Of a DNA stretch of 64,000 nt, positions 34,671 through 47,800 are shown in pieces. The translations under genes were made by a program, and so were the position numbers. The notes beneath the pieces are model-generated. The model was not told the origin of the DNA. It did not search any database and saw only the letters and a program-made list of their open reading frames with translations. Origin of the DNA: Micropterus salmoides (taxonomy: Eukaryota; Chordata; Actinopteri; Centrarchiformes; Centrarchidae); assembly GCF_014851395.1 (NCBI RefSeq), contig NW_024040596.1, forward strand, positions 8,620,155 to 8,684,154. The letters run 5' to 3'. Positions within the stretch are counted from its first letter, which is position 1. The number at the start of each line of letters is the position of its first letter.

Positions 34671-37600
34671 ATGGCGCTTCTTCCTGACTGGATGATAACG
34701 CTGGTTGCCACCGTATCCTTCTTCTGTATATTCTGCATATGTGTTCGCTACAGACGCACAGGACAAGTGTTTTGGAGGAAAGTGTTGACCAAAATAATGG
34801 CCCGCACGGAGAAGCCGTTGTTCCGAATCGCGTAAGTGTTGTATAACCTTCCTTAAGAAAACAAGATTTTGTTATCGTGATTCTCGTTGGCGTAGCTTAG
34901 CAACATCTAGTTTGATGGGACGAGGCCGTCCAACCAAACTCTATTCAAATATGATCCAATTTTAAGATGCTTTGCTAGTAGACTTAAATTCTACCATTGA
35001 AATTTCAGTATAAAGCCTTTGCTAAACTGTTAATAGCCACTGTTTTATTCGGCATGCCTACGCGCCACAGATGACCAGTTTGGCAAATTGTTGTAAGAGG
35101 AGACGTTGTTGGAGGAGACGTAACGTTAGTATGTGACGTTATGTAGCTAGTTAACGCTAGTAAATTAATTCGGCCACCCTAAAATTGCAGATACGACTCA
35201 TATACGCCTACTAGGCGTGACCACCCTCCCTGTCTTTTGAAAGATGTAACTACATGGTGTAGCAGTATCAACCCCAGCCACCAGGCACACTGTTTTCCTA
35301 ACCTTCTGAAATGTTTCCCAGGTACACACTCTACACCAGGACCAGATTGGGCTACATGTACTACAAGAGGCAAATGAGGAAAGCCCGAGAACATTACCCA
35401 GCTGGACATTCCACAGCTCATCCCATGGAGTTCAATGGTATGCAGCAGTCTACATTTTACAGTTCACTACATTCATACAGTGTCGCTCATATGTTCCACG
35501 GTTATTGTGGGGAGATCCTGGCTGAGTGCCATCCACAAAAACAGAAAGCCCCGTTGATTGGGTCATAACATAATGCACAGTGCCACATGTTGTACAGGAT
35601 ATAGAGGTGTCATTACCATCAGGGCAGAGGTGCTATCATTTCAAGACACACTATGCACAATATACAGTATGTATATATTTTAGTACTACATGCCTGCTTC
35701 TACCATATTAAATGAAAATGTTTAATATTGTACTTAATTTGTAATTATCTGTCTGCCCACAGGTATCAAAATAATTCCCATCTCGGTACTGTCTGACAAC
35801 TACAGCTATCTTGTAATTGACACGGCTTCCAGTGTTGCAGTTGCTGTAGACCCTGCAGACCCTCAAACAGTTCAGGTGAATGCCTCTTCTGTCAGTAAAA
35901 GATCTTTTCAGGGGCTTTTCATGCAGATGATGACAGAATTACTGTGCAATTAGCTTTTTCTGTCACAAGAAGAGATAGCTATTAGTAATTCTAGTGACAT
36001 AATTCTTGACAGCAAGCCACTTTCATCAAGCCCACAAATCCAAAGTGGCTGTGTGACAATTGTGCCTTTCTCTTACTTAGTCAGGTATTGTAAATTGACT
36101 CCTCTGGTGTTTGATTGTTACTGCAGCCTTACAAGCAAATGTATTTCACTGCAGCTATTGATTGTCAACAGCTTTAGCTCAGCAGCATCACAAGTCCAAT
36201 TACTAATGCCATACTGTGTCAAGAATCTGAAATGTTTTGCAGCTCAAAGGGCTTTTGAGTAAAAGGCTGCTGAAGTGTTGTTTTATATGCTGATTTAAGG
36301 TTTAAACAGCACTTGTAATTTTTCAGGCAGTCCTCGAGGAAGAAGGAGTGACGTTAGAAGCAATTCTCTGTACACACAAGCATTGGTGAGTTTTATAGTT
36401 TTAATCCATACATATTATTTTAATGTGTGGTTTATGTTTTAGATTTTATATAGGCTATAAAACATGAGGAAATGGGACTGAACATACCAAGTGTGACAAA
36501 AGATAACAAAAAACTGAACACTGTGTCAAGTGAACACTGTTTTCTCATGCACATTATTGCTGGTGTTCATATAACGTGTTTAATATCTAATCTTAAGGAA
36601 GCTCATACACTAATGTGAAATACACTTAAAAATCTGCTTTCTGTTCCATTTACAGGGATCACAGTGGGGGAAACAAAGGGTTGAAAAGGCTTCACAGTTC
36701 ATGCAGAGTTTATGGAAATGCAGCTGACAACATTCCTGGCCTCACGCAGTAAGTCCCTGCTCGCACAGTATAGCACTGCTTCCCACAGAATCCGTGTGAC
36801 TGTACTCTTGTCCTGTCTTCCTTCCTCTGTCAGCACTCGTAGCAGCTGACTTCACAGTAAATTATCATGGTATGATAAACATGGGGGGCGAGGGGGTCGT
36901 CTTAAGCTAGACGACATCAGACTAATGGAATTCAGTGTATTTTCTAAAATGATGATGAAATACATTTTATATTTATCTTCGTTTGTCTTCTCAGCCCTCT
37001 CTCACACAAGGACTCGGTAACAGTTGGCCATATGCATTTTAAGGCCCTCTTCACTCCTGGACACACAGTGGGCCACATGATCTACCTCTTAGATGGCCGG
37101 GGGGTTGGCGCCCCTTCCAGCCTCTTCTCTGGTGACCTGGTGTTCCTCTCAGGATGTGGTGAGTTGCAAGAGAACGGGATCCACAGAAATAATCAGATAG
37201 AACCAGAACACACTAAGGAATAGAAAGAAGAAAAGAATACAGAGCAACAGAGACCTCTGATGTGGAATCATTCTACACATAATGCAGGTCTTTGTACTCC
37301 CTAATGGGCCACTGAAAGACTGCAGTTGACCAATTAAAAAATTTAAGGTAGCAATGAAAAGGTCTAAAGTGTGAAGTCTGGACATCTAAATGTCGAGCCG
37401 ATACCCTCTAAAATTTGCAGATACCCTGTGAAACCTGTTGTTGTTGTTGGTGGTTTCAGGGAGGATGTTTGAAGGCAGTGCCACAACAATGCTGTCATCT
37501 CTGGATACAGTCGCCTCCTTGAGTGATGATACTTTATTATGGCCAGGTACGAAAATCTTCACAGTTGTCAGTGACTCTGTGGCAGTGTTTGTGTGATGTG

Positions 37601-39545
37601 GATGTGGTGGCCAACAAATGCATTTGTTTACAGTCTTATTATGGGTTGTATGGGGGACTTACATAAAGTGTAAGCTTTTAAGTGTGCTTTAGTTTGGTTT
37701 GAGCATGACTTTTGTTTCTGTGTCCACTGGGTATCCCTCAGGTCATGAGTATGCAGAGGACAACCTGCTGTTTGCTGCTGAGGTTGAGCCACGCAACGCT
37801 GCCAGGGAAAACAAATATCAGTGGGTGCTGCACCAGCGAGGCCAGAAGCTGTGCACGGTGAGAATAATATATGGCCATTGTTATGCCGCTCTAGCACGCC
37901 ATCCCAGAAAGTATTCATGTTGTCTAGCACCTGGGAGCAAGGGCTTATCACCTGGCCTACAGCGTACGTGTTGTCAGTGCCCCGGCGCTCACTCTCCGCT
38001 CACTCCCTCCTTTTCCAGCCTCTCACAGTTCGGTCTCATCTATGATATAGTCTGCAGCAGCGCAAAGGTTCTCTGTTGAGTGACGTGCCTCTCCAGAATT
38101 TAGATTATTTTTTTATCTGCCATCTACACAGCTTGTCACTACAGGCATTATAACACTCTTGTACCTCCCACTGAACTTCAAAACTCATTGACTATGTAGT
38201 TGTCTTTGCATTATGTGCATGTTTGCTAAATGAAATATGGCTCGTCTGATTCCTCTGAAATAATTTTTTGATCTTTTGGGTTGTCTTTTAAGATGAACAT
38301 GATGTGCAGATCAGAGGTAAAGTTATCATGCAGAAAAACAAACTATTGTGAGAAAGTTGTATAAACTGATGTTTAATGTAATGGTGCAGCCGTCTTGTCG
38401 AATTTTTGGCCGTTTAGCAACAATACTAAAATGTCACCAGGGGATTTTGAATATTAGTGAGAGAAGCAAATTCAACATCTCATGGTGCACGTGCAGCTTG
38501 GATTGTCTTCAGAACCACTTAAACAAGGCCAGACTAAATGCTGTTGATATTTGAAGGCACCTTGAGTCTGCTGTTTGGTAATAAGCCTTTTTAACAGCAG
38601 GCATTTCGAGTTATAAGAGCAGGGAAGGCACAGGTGTTGCTAATACAATTGGCTCTTGGCTATTTAAGTGTCCCAGCAAGCCATGACAGCATGACAGTGA
38701 GCCAGCACACAATACCAGGACCCTGAAACTGAAGCAGCTAAATGGAAGTCAGCCATCATTAATTTTATTATTTACTCCGGTGATTACAGTGACATGTGTC
38801 ATCCGCGAACAAGGCCTGTATTTTTTGATTGTTACCATGCTAAAATTAGATGAATTCTTGACAAATGATCAACTATAGTGGCTTATCTGGCTGGCTGTGA
38901 TACTACCTCATATGTGGCTTTTTAACAGTGCTGCTTTTGCTCGATATCCATTAGCTACGTATTAGAATTTGCTTTCTGAAAGACGTGTTGCTCAAAGCGG
39001 TTTACATTGAACAGTATGATAGAAGAAATTCTTCTTGTATTAGCTGCTTTTAACTTCAGTGATCCAGGGTTTTATCATCTGGATTGACAATCAGTGTGGA
39101 TTATGCTCAACTAAATGGTAAAAGCTAAGTTACTGGTTTACACTCGCGTGTCATGTGACCAGAGCGTAATCGCAGCCTTTATGATTAGAAAATCTTGTTT
39201 TATCATATCGCGATAATATCGCAAATGCAATTAATCGTTCAGCCCTACTTGTTACCCACAATTCTGTTCTGCAAATGAATGGCCGATATGTGAGTCATTG
39301 TGATCGCCAGAGAGGGACAACACTCATCAGTTGTGACGAGAGCTGCTCTTTGACGCTCACTTCCTTTTCAGAGTCCCTCCACTATCGGAGACGAGAGGCA
39401 GTACAATCCTTTCCTGCGCAGCCACTCTGCGGATCTTCATCTGGCCCTGGGCCTCCAGCAGTACCAGGACGAGGACTGGACTCAGTTCAGGGCTCGGGTG
39501 CTGGAGGAGCTGCGAAAACGCAAAGACCACTACAACAGGAGATAG
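34671..39545 (+). CDS. pnkd: PNKD, metallo-beta-lactamase domain protein
   Basis: A glyoxalase-II-like metallo-beta-lactamase-fold protein; the human gene is mutated in paroxysmal non-kinesigenic dyskinesia. Exons: 34671-34831, 35322-35437, 35763-35875, 36327-36385, 36656-36748, 36995-37158, 37460-37546, 37742-37857, 39372-39545; 1083 nt, 360 residues, against 385 for the human long form, with every phase consistent. Residues about 8-26 are a membrane segment (ITLVATVSFFCIFCICV) followed by basic residues, as in the human long isoform. The metal ligands are all present: H147, H149, D151 and H152 (THKHWDH, split by intron 4), H204 (TPGHT), D228 (SGDL) and H266 (PGHEY). The C-terminus, with ERQYNPFLR and ending DHYNRR, is that of PNKD rather than HAGH. 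The start is the first ATG in good context (GGCTATGG). Confidence 0.95.
37858..39371 (+). other. Last intron of pnkd
   Basis: About 1.5 kb. A hAT-like terminus, TATCGCAAATGCAATTAATCGTTCAGCCCTA, lies near 39217-39246. No other feature was recognised. Confidence 0.5.
39130..39246 (+). mobile_element. hAT-like MITE end (remnant)
   Basis: Ends in ATATCGCGATAATATCGC and AATTAATCGTTCAGCCCT, a terminal pattern widespread in fish hAT MITEs. The opposite terminus was not found. Confidence 0.5.
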
Positions 39546-40851
39546 AAGTGGTAACACTAAGACCAGAAGTTGGCTGAACACCGACGAACAGAGGAGGGTG
39601 CTCACCTGAACTGGAAGTGGTACTAAAACAGCAAACTGCAGTTGTAAAGTAACGATGAGCGCAGCTCTGAGGTACTGTATTAAAGGCCACGGCTGTTCAA
39701 AGAAACCAGTTTTGTAAATTTAAAGGGGCATTGAATAATTTATGACTTTTATCAACATGTATCAGAACCACTAGTCACAACTTCATTACTGCATGATATT
39801 AATCACAAAGCCTCTGACCTCTTCATATACTGTATATTATGCAAAAAAAAGTTTTGTTTATAAACAGAACAATGTGGCCTCTTTAACAGAGAGACATAAA
39901 CTGTAAAATTTACTAGTAGGTGCAACCAGATTTCTGATTCTGGTGTGTGAAACACAGGTTGCTGACTAGTGTGCACACTACATGGGTTAATTTAGCATGT
40001 TAGGTACTGTGTTTTTTTTATTGCACAACCTGGTTTATTTTTAAGGCAAGTGATAGGCTGCATTGTTTTAGAAGCCATGAAGATCTTTGGTACGTTGGCT
40101 CTTATTTGGTATGCTGGTTTCACATTTACCGTGCTGCTGAAGAGTCATTAACCTCGCTGTGGAAGTTGAGATTTTTGGACTTGAGTATTTGATTGTGAAA
40201 GATAGATTTTGTTATTATTTTCAACTGTAATGGTACCATTCATTTACAAAATTACACACACACACTCTTTCTGTTGTTACTTTGTGTTAAAGTCAGCACA
40301 ATGTATGGAAAAAATATTTTCACATAAATCTTTGTTTGCTGAATCCAACACCCAATTCAGTTTTACCTTAAAAGATGCATGTGATTGTACAGTGCCCCCC
40401 CCCCCAGTTTTAGTGGTTACTCTACACGAACATGAACAGCAACGTATGTGAAAGACTGGACTAGTAGTAGTACTTTGGAACCTATGAAACGTGACTGAAA
40501 TTCTGTTGAGGAGATTCTTTCCTATGGTAGCCTATACAATTACCCATAACTGCCAACAGTTATAATGAAGATTATTAAACACACAGGGTGGGGTTGAACC
40601 AAGTAATATGTAGGCATACACTATGATTTGCAATCACTTTGACTTTAGTTTAAAATGTGTATTGTGAAAGATCTTTAATTTTCTTTCTATGTTTCTATTG
40701 TATGAGAATATAATGTGACGTTGACTGTGGCATCATAGTCTGCAAGGAATGTTTTTATAGCCAATTTAAAGCAAATTTGTACATATTTTTTTAATATATT
40801 GGAAGATTTGTTATACTGTGACAAGTCAATGGATGAACGTTATTCCAGTAT

Positions 40852-40857
40852 AATAAA
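40852..40857 (+). terminator. Candidate pnkd polyadenylation signal
   Basis: AATAAA about 1.3 kb after the pnkd stop, in AT-rich 3' UTR-like sequence. It is the clearest canonical signal before the gmppa promoter. Confidence 0.45.
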
Positions 40858-41769
40858 AACAGTCTTCTTCCCATGCACATTTGAATATGCTTTTCATAAA
40901 GGAAGCCTGAAATGGCGAGAATGCAAACGAATGAACCTTTTAACCTTTTGAGGCGATACAGCTCTCTTCAATTCCTCTGTTGCTCTTGCAGAAGGACTTA
41001 AACCAAAGCACCTTGTCCCCTGGTGCTTGTTGACTAAAATTTTATTCTGTTTGTTTGATGCTGTTTCGCATCATATTTGCATATGTTTGAGTTATGAATA
41101 CCGCCACATGGGAGACTGTTTTACTGCAGGTTACGTTTTAATGAGGAAATATGAAAGCAAACTCCTTCATTAGAGCGGTGTACGTGTTATTTGTTGTCTT
41201 TATGAGTGTTCAAAACTGAGAGCAGAGTTATTTCTCCCCACTTCTGTAACTTCCCTCAACTCAAAAAAAGAGCAAAACCTACTTTGTGCACATGTAAAAG
41301 ATACTCTATAAAAGCAAAGTGTTATTATGAACACCTGTGCTTTTCTTACCATAACATTTCAAAATGTCTGCTATGAAAAAAAAAAACTATTACAGATAAG
41401 TTTTTGTAAATAAAGCAACATAATAACCATGAATAATTATACAGGGATAGGACAAACATATGACTTGACAAGGTAACAAAATACTAAGTGCTCATTTTAA
41501 GTGATTTATTTCATTGTAGTCTTAAATTTAAAAAAAACAAAAAAAACATGTGATATGTATTTGCTTTATATTTTTGGATTTTATCACATATAATACACTT
41601 TCAGAGCATTTTCGTATGAGACCACATTCAGTAGCTATTGCATGTATATTTTCACATCTGCATTTGTAGAATCCTCTGATCTGCCAAGTGCACAACAGAG
41701 TCACCACTGAAACTACGCACACTGTTGATGGGATGAGTAGATGGACTCCGCTCCGCGTTTTCACTCTGA

Positions 41770-41890
41770 CTTCCGCAAACGTCACGTGTAAGGAAGTGGA
41801 TGCGGAAATATTCGTCGAACAGCAGGTAGTTTACAGCAGGTAGTTTTCAGCAGGACCCTGGCTGTTACAAATCACAGCTTGTCGGTCAAG
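41770..41890 (+). promoter_or_regulatory. gmppa proximal promoter and 5' UTR
   Basis: The 120 bases before the ATG hold a GTCACGTG E-box (about 41781-41788), an ETS-like AGGAAGTG (about 41791-41798) and a second ETS-like GCGGAAAT. There is no TATA box, which is typical of housekeeping genes. An imperfect tandem repeat of CAGCAGGTAGTTT lies at 41821-41853, within the probable 5' UTR. Confidence 0.5.
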
Positions 41891-44800
41891 ATGTTGAAGG
41901 CTGTTATTTTAATTGGAGGCCCCCAGAAAGGTGAGAATAAATCTCTTTTCCCGTGTTCAGAGTCAGCTCTGCCTGGTTAAAGCGAAGCTGGGTGGCTAAC
42001 GCTAACAAGCCCTCCGAGGCTGAACTTGTTTATATCACTGACGTGGCAGAATGAGAGGGCGCCACACAAACAAAACAAAACAAAACAAAACAGGAACATT
42101 TAGGACTTCATAGCTCAATATTTTTAACACTGACTGCCAACATGTAAATAAGTGTAAATCAGTTCGGTAGATATTCAGCCCGTCATGTAACGTTAGTAAA
42201 CAGATATTAACTCAACTAAGTGGAGATTTCACAGGGATTATGTGCTGCCTTGTGTTTTAATTTGCTTCAATCCTATGTTGAAGTTATTTGTCTGTAAAGA
42301 AGGACATTTAAAATGCAACCTTTCTGAAAGAGGACAGGACATCACTTATAATAATAATATATTTAAATGTTCTGTTTCGATGCACACACTAGAAACGTGA
42401 GAAAACGTGTCCTGCAATGTAATCAGATTTGCATGTAATCCCCCATATTGCTTTGCAGGTACAAGGTTCAGGCCGCTCTCATTTGAAGTCCCCAAACCCT
42501 TGTTTCCAGTAGCTGGTGTGCCCATGCTGCAACATCACATTGAAGCATGTGCCAAGGTGAGTGACACTGCAGTGCTGGAGTCACTGAGCAGTGGATTATT
42601 AGCAAATGTAGTTGCGATTGTGGAAGCTAAAGTAGATTGTTTAAAGGTAACATCGTGAATATGTTATATATTCAAGTGGGCCTGGGCAACCAGATGGTTA
42701 ATTGTGGTTTTAAACTATTCTTTATGGTCACATGACAGACACTTGCCAAACAGTTATAAATATAAGGTAGAACATTCAAAACAATTTTATCTCTTATAAT
42801 CTTTTTTCAACAAATATGCATGAGTAAAATTAAGTAAGATCTTTTTCAGTCTGTTTTCCCTCAACAAAATTAACATCTTATAGAAAAATTAAGTGCTAAT
42901 TTGTTCATGATTCAAATGAATTGAATCAAACGTTTATGGAACATTTGTAATATTTATCGAGGATAATTATATTGCTATAATTATTGTTATCATTTTATTG
43001 CCCAGCCCTATATTCAACTTACAGATTGTATCTAGTTAGTAAGAAGTTTTTTTGTGAACTTATGTTTTAAGTTTGGCCCCTTCATAGCATCACGTGAATC
43101 CTGAAGTTGAATCAGTCTGTATTAGCCTAACTGGGTGCTAAATAGTAAAGAGCTTGTTCTCCCAGTTGCCCACCTGGTTGGTGGTAGGTGGCTTGTGATT
43201 CAGAGAATAGCCTTTAATGAAATCAATCCAATAATGAACATCTTTTGTCTTTCAAGGTACCAAATATGAAGGAGATTTTGCTCATCGGCTTTTATCAACC
43301 AAATGAAGAACTGACCAGATTCCTGTTTAATGCACAGCAGGAGTTCAAAATTTCCATCAGGTAAACAACAGAGCTCAAAAACAGGTAAAACAACAGAGCT
43401 CCTAGGTACCTTACTAAACAAGTGCAGACATATCTATTACTTGCATATTGAACTGTATATATGTTATATGTACTGTTGAGGTATCACATTTCGTAAAAAC
43501 ATTTTTTACAGTACAAGGCCTTCTTTCTTCTCTTAATTACACATCATTGTGTAAAGAATAGACACCAGTTAAATATTCTCAGATGCTCTGAACTGTGATT
43601 TATTGTTTTTTGTTGAATGCGTTATTAACAGAAATACTAATATATTGCTTCTCTCAAGTTAGTGTTTTCTGTACAAGTGGCAGTACTTTTCCTGTTGTGG
43701 TGTACTACCACTGCTGAATCACTGCATTGTTCTTCCTGGCTCTGCGCCGCAGGTACTTGCAGGAGTATGCAGCCCTGGGCACTGGAGGGGGCATCTATCA
43801 CTTTAGAGATCAGATTGTCTCTGGCAGTCCAGAGGCTTTTTTTGTTCTGAATGCTGACGTCTGCTCAGCTTTTCCTCTCGGAGAGATGCTCAACTTCCAG
43901 AAGGAACATGGAGAACCAAACAGCTTTGTTATCCTTGGGACAACGGTGAGATTTCATTAGTGACAGTTGTAGAACTTAGTCAAAGTAAAACTCCAAAAAG
44001 CTTTTCTTTCGATATCTAGCGTGTTTAATTTTTGCTTCTGCCATTTTTCTCTTATCAGTCAAACAGAAAGCAATCCATGAATTATGGCTGTATTGTTGAA
44101 AACGAGGAAACAAACGAGGTATTAAACCTTCCTACCATATTTCCCTAAATAGTCAATCATTACTATTTCATCTTGAAATCAAAGCTACTTGTCTTTTTTT
44201 TAAATATTTTTATTCAGGTCTTGCATTATGTGGAAAAGCCGAGCACATTTGTGAGCGACATCATAAACTGCGGTATATACCTCTTTAACCCAGACATCTT
44301 CCAACATATCGGCGCCGTCTTTCAGAAGAATCAGCAGGACATGTTGTTGTGAGTTGAAGCTCCCGTGAGGGATCTCTGTGTGGGAATGCATGTGAATACC
44401 ATTTATTCCATTTCTTTTCATTTGTCTTTTTTCCTTCCATTCTCTTCCCTTCCATGATTTCTGTTTCCTCACACAATCATCAGATATCCATATGATGGGT
44501 AAGTTGGTACATTTAGGCTGCACGGTGCAGTAATAGGGTACTTAGTGTATGGTTTGAGCTGTAGATAGATAACTCATAATAAGGCTGAATGACATAGGGG
44601 GCTTTGTGAATGTTGCCTGTGCCCTCATTCGTTAGCTTTTTATTTACATTTACTGTTGATTTTTATTTGTTTATCTTTTTGCAATTTTTGTCCTTCAAAC
44701 AGGCACTAATGGGGAACTCCAAGCTCTTTGCTTGTCAGAGATTAAAGGAATAGTTTTACATTTAAGGAAATATGCCTTTTCACAGGTTAAGTGTGTAAGT

Positions 44801-47800
44801 TGTAGTGGCATCTAGTGGTGAGGGTTGCAAGTTGCAAACATTGGCATAGTCACCACTCACCTCTATTTTCAAGTGCGTAGGAGAAGCCAACATGCTCTGT
44901 CGTCTCTTGTGCTAAACAACATTTGTTGATCTTCCATTTGTCCAAATTTGACTTCTCTTCTTACTTTCTTCTACCTTCTATTCCTACTACTTCTTCTTCT
45001 CCTTCATCTTCATACATATTCAACGTAGTTACAAAACTTGCATACAAACATAGTCATGTATTTTATATGCATTTCTGTCAGTAGATCCTCCTAAATGGTA
45101 CACACTGGACCTTTAATGTCAGAGTGTTAGATGGAACGACTGATGCCACACTCATCCGTTTGGTATAATAGCCAGCAGGCAGTTAGCTTAGCTTAGCACA
45201 AACACTGGAAACAGGGGGAAATGGCTAGCCTTCATCTGTCCAGAAGTAACAAAATCCATCTACCAGGACCTCAATAGGTTTCTAATTAACCAAACAATTC
45301 ATTGTTTTACATATGGGACTATTTCTTGGATGTCTGGCAACTGCTCAAATCCAAGAAACATCCAGCACTAACCTGTTCTCAGTTGTCACACACTTAGGTT
45401 TCTGTACACATTAAACAAATGAGGTATAAGATTAATTTGAGGTGCTGCTTGGCAGGTTGTTACCTTTGAGCAGAGACGGGCTAGCTGTTCCCCCTGTTTC
45501 CAGTCGTTGTACTACATTAAGCCTCCTGGCAGCTGGCTTTAGCTTCATATTTAAAGGACAAATGTGAGAGACGTATCAATCTTCTCATCCAACTCTCTGC
45601 TAGAAAGCAAATTTCCCAAAATGTGGAACTTTCCAGCATTCTCTTGAGATATCCATATCCGGGGGTTAAAAAAAGATCTCTGATGTTAAGTTTACTCTCT
45701 GTCCAGAAAAATGGATCCTATTGTAGCTTGCTCTCCCGAGTGTCAACACTGCATCCTGCATTTTGTAATGCTCTTTTCATCTTCTTAAGGGCAAGTAGAA
45801 CTTAACTGGCCTCCTCATGTCTTTTTATATTCACTTTTATGTTGTCCCTGTTGGTTGTTTAGGTTAGCTAGCAAGAACTAATTGGATAGCTTGCAGTTGG
45901 TGAAACTTTGTGTTACATCGTATGAATTCTTGCTCTATTTGTTAGTTGCTATACTCTCAGCTTCGCTTTTCTTGGAAGTTAGACAAAGCTTCCTGTCTGA
46001 TCACAGCCTAAATGTGCATGTGGGCAGACTGCACCCTGGTCACTCACAGAAGCCATAATAACACATGGGATCAAGTTATGGATTTGTCTCTATTTTTTGT
46101 TTTCACTTTTAGTGTTCTCAAATGTTCACTGTGGTATAAAATCTGGCACCCCGGGAGTCACATGAAATATATTACCAAAGGTCAAACCACACTATGCATA
46201 AACCTGCTAACATCATTAGCACATAAATCAAGCTGGGCACTGAATCAGCAAAATTTGTTGAGCACATCAGAGATACTTGATAGCAACGAGAAGGGTTATA
46301 TTGCAAAGTCTCTCGGGGAAAAGTTTCCCTCTAACCACATCCCCTCCTTTTTGGTAAAACTTCGATTATGGGTGCAGTTCTTTTAAAATATTAATTTCAT
46401 CAATATTTAGCACTCTGTTTCATCTTGGGGCTCTCACAATACACTACTGCCAGAGACCCTGATTAATATGGAACATGTAGACTCTTCTACTTAATTTTTT
46501 TTGATCACTACTAGGTAATCAGCTTTGGTTTCTACCCGGCACTGACACCATCAAAGTTAGTATCAGTGATGATGCTCTCATTTTATTCTAGGGGTGAGAC
46601 TGTAGGGCAATAAATTCATGTTTTTCATTGGCTTTAATAAATACTTTGGAGGTAATGGTGCCACTGGGTGGATTTTGCGCATAACTGGATATTTTAGAAA
46701 TATCAAAGACTATTTACGTACAAGCAGGGTAAAGAGACAGCAATGGGAACTCCTCCTCACTTCTTAACGTCTTGTCTTCTTTACTGGCACAGTTTCTAGT
46801 GCAAGATAATGATAGTACAGCATGTTCTGTACTTTTAAATTACTTATTAGTAAAAAGTTAAAGTTGATCACAAAAGACTTTAAAATGAGTATGCTTGGGC
46901 TAGCCTGCAACACAAGCCTCCGGATCCTGTCAGAATGCATTGCTATAGAGAGTGAACCCTAAATAAATTTTCAGTTTATAGTATGTTTTTCTGTTTAAAT
47001 CCCAACTTTGACGTGATTTCATTCTAACTTTGTGCACAAGATTGTATTTTAAAGAAATGAGACCCCTGGCCCTGGTTTGTAACTTGATGCCATAAACTGA
47101 TCATTTGTCTCTTGCAGAGAGGAGCCGACCAACGGCTGGCACCGCGCAGAGGCCATCAGGCTGGAGCAAGACATTTTCACTGCCCTGGCAGGACAGGGCA
47201 AACTCTACGTATATAAAACCCTCCGCTTCTGGAGCCAGATTAAATCCGCAGGGTGAGTGCATATGTCATAAACGCTGTCACATCCAAAAGGACATAAATT
47301 TGTCTTTGAGACAAGGCTGTAGCCAGTAAAAATGTTGGAGGAGAAAAGAAACATTGGACTGTCATAGATACAGACTAGCTTAAATAGTATTGTGCTTTGA
47401 ACACCAAAACAGTGTGATGTTGATATCATTGATATTGGTGTCATCAGAAATGACCTTTGTAATCTTTTCCCAGGTCTGCTATTTATGCCAGTCGGTTGTA
47501 CCTCAACCATATCACACAACTCATCCTGAAAGACTGGCTTCAAATAAGGAGGGAGGGCCCAAAATAAGTGGTAAGATTCATTAATCTTTTGTAGCTTTGT
47601 TCATTCCTTATATTGTAGACACGTTTATTCATACTTCCTCTCATTTCCCTAGGTAATGTCTATATCCATCCTACAGCCAATATTGACCCCACTGCTATGG
47701 TAAGTATTATTGTTATGCACTTAACACCGTAAGTGTATACAAGTGCACATGTGCCATTAACAGAATGCGCTGTTATGAAAAATCTGCAGCTGTTATTGGG

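Noticed and set aside
36880..36905. G-rich stretch that might form a G-quadruplex in a pnkd intron
   Set aside because: Only GGGGGG and GGGGG runs with too few tracts for a confident call.
46012..46386. 124-codon plus-strand frame inside gmppa intron 7
   Set aside because: No similarity to any recognised protein and no splice sites in phase with gmppa.
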